Shown one piece after another: positions 30,686 through 37,649 of a DNA stretch of 37,649 bases (positions are counted from its first letter, which is position 1; each line of letters begins with the position of its first letter). The notes under the pieces were generated by a model that had not been told where the DNA came from, searched no databases, and saw nothing but the letters and a program-made list of their open reading frames with translations. This stretch comes from Actinomycetes bacterium (lineage in GTDB: Bacteria; Actinomycetota; Acidimicrobiia; Acidimicrobiales; JAMCPL01), in the NCBI GenBank assembly GCA_021846515.1, contig JAJZWU010000018.1:1-37649 (forward strand), written 5' to 3'. Position numbers and translations under genes: made by a program.

Positions 30686-33600
30686 TGCCAAAGCGTACGG
30701 ACATCGAATCTATATTGATAGTCGGATCAGGGCCTATAGTCATAGGTCAGGCATGTGAGTTCGACTATTCAGGAACTCAGGCCTGCAAGGTCCTGCGTCA
30801 AGAGGGCTACAAGGTTATCCTGGTCAATTCAAATCCTGCTACGATCATGACCGATCCAGACCTGTCTGATAAGACTTATATCGAGCCATTGGACTTACAA
30901 ACAGTGCAGGCAATTATTGAGCGTGAACATCCTGATGCTCTGTTACCTACCTTGGGTGGTCAGACAGCGCTTAATCTGGCTATGCAGCTGGATGGCTCTG
31001 GCGTCTTGGAGGCAAATGGTGTCCAGTTGATAGGCGCCAGTGTAGATGCTATTTCCACTGCAGAAGATCGTGAACGTTTCAAGGAGGCAATGCTGGAGAT
31101 TGGGCTGGTTGTGCCTGCCGCGGATTTTGCCCACAATCTTGAAGAGGCTGAGAGTATTGCTTTATCTATCGGTTTTCCAGTAATGGTGCGTCCCAGCTAC
31201 GTACTTGGTGGTGCTGGTACAGGAACTGCCGCAGACATGGACCAGTTTCGTAGACGTGCAGCAGAAGGACTGGCCTCCAGCCCTGTACATACGATACTTG
31301 TCGAGCGCTCAATAGCTGGCTGGAAGGAATACGAGTTGGAACTGATGCGTGACAACAATGACAATTGTGTAGTCGTATGCTCGATAGAGAACATGGATCC
31401 TATGGGGGTGCATACCGGTGATTCTATAACTGTTGCTCCTGCTCAGACCTTGTCTGATTGGGAGTATCAACAGATGCGTGATGATGCATTTGCCTGTATC
31501 AGGAGGGTCGGTGTCGAGACAGGTGGATCAAATGTACAGTTTGCTGTGAACCCTGAAGATGGTTCCAGAATGATCATTGAGATGAACCCAAGGGTATCTC
31601 GTTCTTCGGCGCTGGCTTCGAAGGCTACAGGCTTTCCTATCGCAAAGATTGCCGCAAAACTTGCAGTAGGCTACCGGCTTGATGAGATTCCAAATGACAT
31701 AACCTCCAAGACTCCTGCCTGTTTCGAGCCGGTTATCGACTATGTCGTTACCAAGATCCCACGATGGGCATTTGAAAAGTTGCCGGGTGCTCCGGAGCAG
31801 CTTGGTACACGCATGCAGTCAGTGGGTGAAATAATGGCCATAGGGCGCACATTCCCAGAGTCCCTGCAAAAGGCTATACGCTCGCTTGAAAAGGGCCATG
31901 CTGGTCTTAACTGTGATACCAACGAGCGAATCTATGACGATATAAGTAATGATCAGTTGCTGTCATTGTTGTCGGAGCCCACTCCTGACAGGGTGTTTCA
32001 TCTGGAGCTGGCTATTAGAAGGGGGATACCGGCAGATGAGATAGTGCGTCGCAGTAGAGTAGACAGCTGGTTTGTGAAGCAGATTGAGCTAATAGTGCTG
32101 GCGCGTAAAGCCATGGAACACATGCGTGAATCTGGATCCGGTATAGATTTTATTGGCAAAGAAGGATGGCTTTATCTGAAAAAGTTGGGGTTTTCAGATT
32201 TGCAGGTAGCTTACGCCTTTGGTATTACAGAGCAAGAAGCAACCGGGGCACGTCTTGCATGTGGTGCGTATCCATCCTATTCAGCCGTAGATACCTGTGC
32301 GGGAGAATTTGCTGCGTCTACTCCCTACCTTTACTCATCTTATGAACGCTCTGGCGACCTCCCACCATCCGGAAAAGATCGGGTGATTATATTGGGATCC
32401 GGTCCTAACCGTATTGGCCAGGGGGTCGAGTTTGATTACTGCTGCGTCCATGCTGTCTTATCTCTGAGGGATGCCGGATACGAGACTATCATGGTGAACT
32501 GCAATCCTGAGACCGTATCTACTGACTACGATACTGCGGATCGTCTTTATTTCGAGCCACTGACATATGAAGATGTTGAAAATATAATAAGAGAGGAGCA
32601 GGGATACGACAGTGACACCAGCAAATTACTGGGTGTAATAGTCAGTCTCGGTGGGCAGACCCCTCTCAAGCTCGCGTCCAGGATTAGCAGTGATCTTATC
32701 CTTGGAACCGATCCCGGCTCCATAGAGACTGCAGAGGATCGAGGGCTTTGGAGCGAGTTGCTCAAAAAGTTGGATATTCTGCAACCGCTTGGTGGTATGG
32801 CTACATCTTCAAAGGAGGCGCTCGACATAGCAGACGAGATAGGGTACCCGGTACTGGTACGCCCAAGCTATGTACTGGGGGGGCGAGCTATGGAGATAGT
32901 CTACGATACAGATAGGCTGCGTGAAGCAGTCGATGAGATGCAGTCGGTTCTTACCAGGGAGGGGGCAGCAGAGGAAGAGCGTCCAGTTCTTGTGGACAAG
33001 TTTCTCGAAGATGCAGTAGAGATAGATGTAGATGCTATTAGAGATGCTACTGGTGATACATATATAGGCGGCATCATGGAACACGTTGAGGAGGCTGGGG
33101 TGCACTCGGGAGATTCTGCCTGTGCTATTCCTCCTCCCACCCTGGATGAAGGTATAGTATCCTTGCTCAGATCCCATACTTCACGTATAGCCGATGCGCT
33201 TGAGGTGGTGGGGCTTATAAACATACAGTATGCCGTAAAGGACTCAGACGTGTATGTTATCGAGGCAAATCCAAGGGCATCACGCACGGTTCCATTTGTC
33301 TCCAAGGCCACCGGTGTCCCATTGGCCAAGATTGCCGCACGAGTTATGCTGGGTAGCACTCTTAGTGAATTAAAGGAAGAAGGGCTCTTCCATCCAGCGG
33401 TTCCCAGTGGGCACTTCAGCGTAAAAGAGGCAGTGCTTCCGTTCAGTAGGTTCCCTGACGTAGATAGCTTACTTGGACCGGAGATGCGCTCTACCGGGGA
33501 AGTAATGGGGGTAAGCAACTCCTTTGGGATTGCCTTCGTAAAAAGCCAGCTGGGAGCCAATGGCAAGTTGCCTGCCCCAGGCGCCGTCTTTATGTCACTT

Positions 33601-34083
33601 GCCGATCGAGACAAACAAGTATCTACCGGCATTGCATCGACCCTGATTGAGCTGGGATTCTCGATAGCAGCTACTGCCGGTACCGCCAAATATCTGGAAG
33701 AAAATGGCATTTTTGTAGGGATAAGGGTAGGAAAGGTAACTGGTAGCGATGATGCCGAGGATGGCATATTTGGCAGTCCTTCTGCTGCTGTCGATGCCAG
33801 AGTGGGATTATCTGGATGCCCTGATTTAGAGTTTGACGACGACCATCGCTTGCCCAGTGCTGTAGATCTCATTTCGGCCGGCCGGATACAGCTGGTTATA
33901 AATACCCCACGGGGTAGGGGACCCAGGGCCGACGGGCAATATATACGCAATGCTGCAACCGCTGCTCAGATACCTTGCATTACGACTATTGCTGCTGCTC
34001 GTGCTCTGGCAGCCGGCCTCAGGGAGTGGTACAACAGTAGCTACAGCGTCACAAGTCTACAAGAGCTATACGAAGGTCACTGA
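30685..34083 (+). CDS. carB: Carbamoyl-phosphate synthase large subunit
   Basis: CarB makes carbamoyl phosphate from bicarbonate, ammonia and two ATP. The 1132-aa protein has two homologous ATP-grasp halves. The first has [20 protein letters not shown], then [12 protein letters not shown] and [20 protein letters not shown]. The second starts near residue 570 with [20 protein letters not shown], followed by [16 protein letters not shown] and [20 protein letters not shown]. The C-terminal MGS-like allosteric domain begins at about residue 955 and has [15 protein letters not shown]. It is slightly longer than usual because of an Asp-rich insertion within the MGS domain (about residues 1017-1055). 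Its ATG overlaps the carA stop (TAATG). Confidence 0.96.
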   Translation: MPKRTDIESILIVGSGPIVIGQACEFDYSGTQACKVLRQEGYKVILVNSNPATIMTDPDLSDKTYIEPLDLQTVQAIIEREHPDALLPTLGGQTALNLAMQLDGSGVLEANGVQLIGASVDAISTAEDRERFKEAMLEIGLVVPAADFAHNLEEAESIALSIGFPVMVRPSYVLGGAGTGTAADMDQFRRRAAEGLASSPVHTILVERSIAGWKEYELELMRDNNDNCVVVCSIENMDPMGVHTGDSITVAPAQTLSDWEYQQMRDDAFACIRRVGVETGGSNVQFAVNPEDGSRMIIEMNPRVSRSSALASKATGFPIAKIAAKLAVGYRLDEIPNDITSKTPACFEPVIDYVVTKIPRWAFEKLPGAPEQLGTRMQSVGEIMAIGRTFPESLQKAIRSLEKGHAGLNCDTNERIYDDISNDQLLSLLSEPTPDRVFHLELAIRRGIPADEIVRRSRVDSWFVKQIELIVLARKAMEHMRESGSGIDFIGKEGWLYLKKLGFSDLQVAYAFGITEQEATGARLACGAYPSYSAVDTCAGEFAASTPYLYSSYERSGDLPPSGKDRVIILGSGPNRIGQGVEFDYCCVHAVLSLRDAGYETIMVNCNPETVSTDYDTADRLYFEPLTYEDVENIIREEQGYDSDTSKLLGVIVSLGGQTPLKLASRISSDLILGTDPGSIETAEDRGLWSELLKKLDILQPLGGMATSSKEALDIADEIGYPVLVRPSYVLGGRAMEIVYDTDRLREAVDEMQSVLTREGAAEEERPVLVDKFLEDAVEIDVDAIRDATGDTYIGGIMEHVEEAGVHSGDSACAIPPPTLDEGIVSLLRSHTSRIADALEVVGLINIQYAVKDSDVYVIEANPRASRTVPFVSKATGVPLAKIAARVMLGSTLSELKEEGLFHPAVPSGHFSVKEAVLPFSRFPDVDSLLGPEMRSTGEVMGVSNSFGIAFVKSQLGANGKLPAPGAVFMSLADRDKQVSTGIASTLIELGFSIAATAGTAKYLEENGIFVGIRVGKVTGSDDAEDGIFGSPSAAVDARVGLSGCPDLEFDDDHRLPSAVDLISAGRIQLVINTPRGRGPRADGQYIRNAATAAQIPCITTIAAARALAAGLREWYNSSYSVTSLQELYEGH

Positions 34084-35103
34084 ATGGCCGGGAAGCTGAT
34101 ACAGCTTGCAAGACTGGCAGGGCCGTCTCATGTGGACATGTCTGTGTCTGTTGGGGGGGTTCAGCTCAAGTCGCCGGTTATGACTGCATCGGGCACCTCG
34201 GGGTATGGAGTGGAGCTTGCGGGTTATATTGATCTGGAGAAGCTGGGCGCGGTGGTGGCCAAATCTATGGCGGTATTCGATTGGCCGGGTAATCCTGCTC
34301 CGAGAGTATGCTCAGCCCCGGCATCAATGATCAATTCAGTTGGATTGCAAGGAAAAGGAATATCATGGTGGCTGAGTAATCAATTGCCCAAGCTGGTAGA
34401 GCGCAGGTGCACTGTAGTGGCCAGCATATGGGGAAGGACTCTTGGTGAGTTTGAGCAGGCTGCTCGTCTTCTGGCATCGGCTTATGGCATATCGGCAATT
34501 GAATTGAATGTAAGCTGTCCAAACATCGAGGATCGTAATCACATGTTTGCTCACTCTGCTACTGCTACCGCTGATGTTGTAAGGGCATCGTTATCCGGTG
34601 GCCTACCTATTTGGGTAAAGCTATCAGCAAACACTCCGGATCTCATAGATATTGCCGGCCATGCCATAGATGCTGGAGCTGATGGGATAGTTCTTATCAA
34701 TACCCTACTCGGTATGGCCATAGATATAGATAAACGCCGTTATGCTCTTGGTTCAGGGCCGATGGGTGGGGGGGTATCCGGTCCTGCTATACGCCCGGTA
34801 GCACTTAGAGCCGTACACGATGTACGGAAGACATTTCCGGAGGTTGGTCTTATAGGGGTAGGGGGGATATCGAGAGGAAAGCATGCCGTAGAGATGATGA
34901 TGGCTGGAGCAAGCGCCATACAGATTGGAACAGCTACTATTCTCGACCCGAGAGCTCCAATGAGGGTACACAAGGAGCTACTTTCTTGGTGCAAGATGCA
35001 TGGGGTTGCCCGGGTGGGTGATATTTCTGGCTGCCTGCTAAAGGAGGATAATTCCACTGAATATGATTCTGAACCAATATCTGCTGAGGAGATTGGGCAG
35101 TAA
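34084..35103 (+). CDS. pyrD: Dihydroorotate dehydrogenase, class 1B-like catalytic subunit
   Basis: PyrD oxidises dihydroorotate to orotate with FMN. The 339-aa protein has GNPAPRVCSAPASMINSVGL, the active-site Cys in ELNVSCPNIEDR, KLSANTPDLIDIA, INTLLGMAIDI, GGGVSGPAIRPVALRAV, and the phosphate-binding loop LIGVGGISRGKHAVEMMMAG. The NTLLGMAID and SGPAIRPVALR segments are typical of the cytosolic class 1B form and not the membrane class 2 form, whose catalytic base is Ser. Class 1B normally needs PyrK (FAD and 2Fe-2S) to pass electrons to NAD+. No pyrK lies in the operon. The C-terminal about 30 residues (after KMHGVARVGD) are an acidic tail. The ATG directly abuts the carB stop. Confidence 0.92.
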   Translation: MAGKLIQLARLAGPSHVDMSVSVGGVQLKSPVMTASGTSGYGVELAGYIDLEKLGAVVAKSMAVFDWPGNPAPRVCSAPASMINSVGLQGKGISWWLSNQLPKLVERRCTVVASIWGRTLGEFEQAARLLASAYGISAIELNVSCPNIEDRNHMFAHSATATADVVRASLSGGLPIWVKLSANTPDLIDIAGHAIDAGADGIVLINTLLGMAIDIDKRRYALGSGPMGGGVSGPAIRPVALRAVHDVRKTFPEVGLIGVGGISRGKHAVEMMMAGASAIQIGTATILDPRAPMRVHKELLSWCKMHGVARVGDISGCLLKEDNSTEYDSEPISAEEIGQ

Positions 35104-35798
35104 TGATCGTAGTTTCTGATGAGTTAAGGGAGAGGCTAGTGCTTGCTCTGGATACGGACAACCTGGATGAGGCTCTGGGTATGTCCTTATCGTGTAAAGA
35201 TATATTTGGTGTAGTCAAAATAGGGCTGGAGCTATATTCTGCATGTGGCCCAGAGGCGGTTCGCAAACTTTCTGGAAATGGGTTCAAGGTCTTTGTGGAT
35301 CTGAAGTTGTATGATATACCGACCACTGTGGAGAGAGCATCGAGGGTACTTTCACACTCTGGATGCTCCTATTTTACTGTCCATGCAGCGGCAGGTAGTA
35401 ATGCCCTTCGTGCAGCTGTAGAAGGTTCAGGATACGGTAGGGATATATCGGAGAATGATTCGGCTAAGGTATTGGCAGTTACCGTTCTTACAAGCCAACC
35501 TGCAACAGAGGAAGAGTTGGTATCCAGGATGGAGATGGCTGCTGATGCTGGATGCGATGGAGTCATATGTGCAGCTGGTGATATTCATCTACTCAAGGAA
35601 CGCTACCCAGACATGCTTGCGGTAGTGCCAGGCATACGCTTGGCTGGTGATAGCTACAATGACCAGGTAAGGGTAGCTACTCCATCTCTAGCCCTGTCCA
35701 GAGGTGCCGATTTGCTGGTAATAGGCAGGGCAGTTACCGGGTCATCCGATCCTCACAAAAAGGCAATGGCTATAGTCGCTGACATAGAGGGCAGGTAA
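35103..35798 (+). CDS. pyrF: Orotidine 5'-phosphate decarboxylase
   Basis: PyrF decarboxylates OMP to UMP. The 231-aa protein is of the short (group 1) type. It has LVLALDTDNLDEAL at the N-terminus, VKIGLELYSACGP, the catalytic Asp-Lys-Asp triad in FVDLKLYDIPTTV (about residues 65-77), FTVHAAAG, VPGIRLAGD, and the phosphate-binding GADLLVIGRAVTGSSDP. The ATG shares its A with the pyrD stop (TAATG). pyrE (orotate phosphoribosyltransferase), the step before this one, is not in the window and must be elsewhere. Confidence 0.96.
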   Translation: MIVVSDELRERLVLALDTDNLDEALGMSLSCKDIFGVVKIGLELYSACGPEAVRKLSGNGFKVFVDLKLYDIPTTVERASRVLSHSGCSYFTVHAAAGSNALRAAVEGSGYGRDISENDSAKVLAVTVLTSQPATEEELVSRMEMAADAGCDGVICAAGDIHLLKERYPDMLAVVPGIRLAGDSYNDQVRVATPSLALSRGADLLVIGRAVTGSSDPHKKAMAIVADIEGR

Positions 35799-35806
35799 GC
35801 GTTGCC

Positions 35807-36625
35807 GTGAATACAAAGACGTCTCATTATACACACGGTCATCACGAGAGCGTGCTTCGCTCTCATTCATGGCGGACGGCTGAGAATTCAGCAAAGTACC
35901 TTCTCCCCTTTATCAAAAAAGGTCATACTATATTAGATATAGGATGTGGCCCCGGTACTATTACAGCGGATTTGGCTGAACTCGTATATCCGGGTCAGTT
36001 GGTTGCTATTGACAGCAGCGAGAAGGTAGTAGAAGTAGCTCGTGAGGCAATAAATAGTAGAGGATTGCAGAATGCTCATGTAATGGTAGCCGATCTCTAT
36101 GATCTTGAATCGGCTGGAATTCAGAGTGGCTCATTCGATGTAGTCCACGCTCATCAGGTTCTCCAACATGTAAGTGACCCAGTTGAGGCATTGAAAGCTA
36201 TGAGATCGGCATGCAAGCCAGGAGGAATAGTAGCAGCACGCGATTCTGATTACCATGCTGCTACATGGTATCCGGCATCAAGCGGCCTGGATAGGTGGAT
36301 GGAACTTTACCAGAAAATAGCCAGAGCCAATGGTGGTGAACCTGATGCGGGGCGTCATATGCTTTCTTGGGCTCAAGCCGCCGGGTTCAGGAAGATAGTA
36401 CCTTTGGCATCATGTTGGTGTTTTGCTACACCTGAAGATCGGACATGGTGGGGAGGTCTTTGGGCGGATCGGATTACAAAGTCATCCATTGCGGATCAGG
36501 CACTGGAAATGGGGCTGGCTACGAAATCTGATCTGGAGGAGTTGGCTGACGCGTGGAGGGAGTGGATCGAATCTCCGGCAGGTTGGTATGTCATAGTGCA
36601 TGGAGAGGTTATCTGCTGGGCATAG
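35807..36625 (+). CDS. Class I SAM-dependent methyltransferase, UbiE/MenG-like
   Basis: The 272-aa protein has a complete Rossmann-fold methyltransferase domain: motif I ILDIGCGPGTITADLAEL (about residue 42), the acidic SAM-ribose residue in LVAIDSSEKVV, VMVADLYDLE, and the post-motif FDVVHAHQVLQHVSDPVEAL. The C-terminal half, rich in Trp and His (DSDYHAATWYPASSG, TWWGGLWADR), is probably the acceptor pocket. The start is GTG, 8 nt after pyrF, so it is the last gene of the pyr operon. Its substrate is unknown. Similar proteins are annotated as UbiE/COQ5-type enzymes, but nothing here ties it to quinones. Confidence 0.82.
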   Translation: MNTKTSHYTHGHHESVLRSHSWRTAENSAKYLLPFIKKGHTILDIGCGPGTITADLAELVYPGQLVAIDSSEKVVEVAREAINSRGLQNAHVMVADLYDLESAGIQSGSFDVVHAHQVLQHVSDPVEALKAMRSACKPGGIVAARDSDYHAATWYPASSGLDRWMELYQKIARANGGEPDAGRHMLSWAQAAGFRKIVPLASCWCFATPEDRTWWGGLWADRITKSSIADQALEMGLATKSDLEELADAWREWIESPAGWYVIVHGEVICWA

Positions 36626-36729
36626 GATTCCCTGGCTTATATTGAAATTTACTGCTTATCTAATCAACTTGCCTCGTTCAACGGCCTGTTTTAGCCGACC
36701 AGCTTATTTACGATAGAGACTTGGTAGGT

Positions 36730-37649
36730 TCAGGATGTTGTGGTTTTTGATCCACTACTTGGGCAGATCATCGAGTAAGCGTCCTGCACAAGGGGAGTAA
36801 CGTCGTCTACGGTATTAGATGGCGGTGGAACGATGTTTACTGCTGCGCCATATCCAGTGAAGTCGATAGTCGCAGCTGCGGATACGGTACCTACAATTTC
36901 TGCAGGCATGGATACGTCGGTGACTAGCCTGACCAATTGGTTTGATCCATTTACATAAGCGTCAATCTTGAGAGTCATTTTACTCAGGTTGATTCCCGTA
37001 GAGCTGCTGGAGAGACATGACGGAGCCATGCTACTGAGAAGAGTCGTTGGGAGTTGAATAGCATATCCCGTTACAGTCTGGTTATCTACGGTAGAGGTAC
37101 CCAGAGAGGTGACAAAGTTGCCACTGGAGCCCAGCATCTTCATCAAGTTTGGCAGGTCCCATATTAAGGCAAGAATAGCCGGCACATCGGAGGAGGATAT
37201 ACCCAACTTAGTAAGGTTGATTGAAAGCCAGGTTTTCCCAAGCGTCATTATTGTTGCAGGGAATGACACTGAGGTATATACGATACCGTTATCCAGCTCC
37301 ATTTTGCCCGGGAAGGTAAGACCGAAAATTGTCGTACCAGCATTTAGTTCAAGAGCTCCTTGAGGTACGTTCATACTGCCTGTTCCATCCTCAGTTAGGC
37401 TTATTGCTCCAGCGTTAAGTGTCATATGAAGGCTTACATTTGATGTCGATGCGCCAACTTGCTGTACCGCACTCGCTACTATACCGCTTGCGCTTGAACC
37501 GCTTATCGGTAGCGTGCTACATGCAGCCGTCATCATGACAACGAGTCCGGCGGCGACTATCCCCAGTAATGTCTTAGAGCATCTTGAATGTGTTGTCTTG
37601 TGAGAGGATGGATTTGGCTCACTGCCGACAGGTAGGGAGACAGTCTTCG
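36730..37649 (-). CDS. Secreted lipoprotein, LppX/LprG-like (5' end beyond right edge)
   Basis: The open frame continues on the minus strand past the ATG pair at 37531-37536 to the window edge without a stop or a usual start codon. The true start therefore lies outside; at least 305 residues are encoded here. The upstream part reads as a signal peptide: basic SRCSKT, hydrophobic LLGIVAAGLVVMM, then lipobox TAAC with the acylated Cys encoded at 37519-37521. The mature protein is Ser/Thr-rich with alternating beta strands (VSLHMTLNAGAIS, TGSMNVPQGALEL, TWLSINLTKLG). This pattern resembles actinobacterial LppX/LprG lipid-binding lipoproteins, a tentative match. It converges on the pyr operon; 36626-36729 holds no clear terminator. 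Confidence 0.65.
   Translation of the reverse strand, partial: KTVSLPVGSEPNPSSHKTTHSRCSKTLLGIVAAGLVVMMTAACSTLPISGSSASGIVASAVQQVGASTSNVSLHMTLNAGAISLTEDGTGSMNVPQGALELNAGTTIFGLTFPGKMELDNGIVYTSVSFPATIMTLGKTWLSINLTKLGISSSDVPAILALIWDLPNLMKMLGSSGNFVTSLGTSTVDNQTVTGYAIQLPTTLLSSMAPSCLSSSSTGINLSKMTLKIDAYVNGSNQLVRLVTDVSMPAEIVGTVSAAATIDFTGYGAAVNIVPPPSNTVDDVTPLVQDAYSMICPSSGSKTTTS

Noticed and set aside
32901-33950. 349-residue minus-strand open frame opposite carB
   Set aside because: It is composed mostly of Ser, Pro and Thr, as expected from reading the antisense of a highly conserved gene; carB motifs on the other strand account for the sequence.
36671-36710. Terminator between the methyltransferase and the lipoprotein genes
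   Set aside because: CGGC/GCCG with an 8-nt loop is short and lacks a following T-run on either strand.
1-37649. CRISPR arrays, tRNA/rRNA genes, insertion sequences, prophage genes
   Set aside because: No regularly spaced repeats, no tRNA-like arm sets, no transposase or integrase motifs, and no phage proteins were seen on either strand.

Overview
This window looks like chromosome of an actinobacterium of moderate GC content (roughly half GC by eye). The evidence is an F420-dependent NADP reductase homologue, a CobN cobaltochelatase paired with a fused ChlI/ChlD protein, a PyrR whose RNA site sits directly upstream of its own ribosome binding site, a PH/SHOCT protein, and lipobox- and Tat-type exported proteins. 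A low-GC member of the Acidimicrobiia would fit, but that placement is inference from gene content only. ATA (Ile) and AGA/AGG (Arg) codons are conspicuously common throughout, so they look like a genome trait and not a sign of transfer.

Layout. (1) 1-130, minus: start of a ribbon-helix-helix antitoxin of the VapB/FitA type, cut by the left edge. (2) 315-11683, plus: an adenosylcobalamin riboswitch followed by cobU, cobS, cobD/cbiB, a threonine-phosphate decarboxylase-like gene, cobQ, cobN and a chlI-chlD fusion, nearly all overlapping or closely spaced. These are the amidation, aminopropanol, nucleotide-loop and cobalt-insertion steps of B12 synthesis. (3) 11736-15739, plus: glycerol kinase, a NodU/CmcH-type carbamoyltransferase and a TetR regulator in one unit. 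(4) 15776-18368, minus: a Tat-exported phospholipase C-type lipoprotein and an NpdG-like reductase. (5) 18426-20562, plus: a PH-SHOCT membrane protein and a membrane-anchored propeller-like protein. (6) 20559-22999, minus: nusB, efp and pepP. (7) 23058-25086, plus: dapD and dapE, converging on ctaA (minus). (8) 26318-36625, plus: the de novo pyrimidine operon pyrR-pyrB-pyrC-carA-carB-pyrD-pyrF plus a methyltransferase, preceded by a PyrR-binding hairpin. (9) 36730 to the right edge, minus: a lipoprotein whose start lies outside the window.

Regulation is unusually readable here. Seven transcription units are preceded by a well-placed extended -10 element of the form TGnTAnnnT, mostly with no recognisable -35. 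In two of them (the antitoxin and efp) the -10 lies exactly 6 nt before the ATG, which predicts leaderless mRNAs. The cobalamin unit's predicted start falls on the first bases of the riboswitch P1 stem. In the pyr leader a hairpin matching the PyrR-binding loop ends 9 nt before the ribosome binding site of a TTG-started pyrR, which predicts translational feedback by UMP-bound PyrR. No tRNA, rRNA, CRISPR array, insertion sequence or phage gene was recognised. I see no wholly new system; the best leads are the promoter family, the pyr leader, a repeated-hairpin element between pepP and efp, the glpK-carbamoyltransferase unit, and a class 1B-like PyrD without PyrK beside it.
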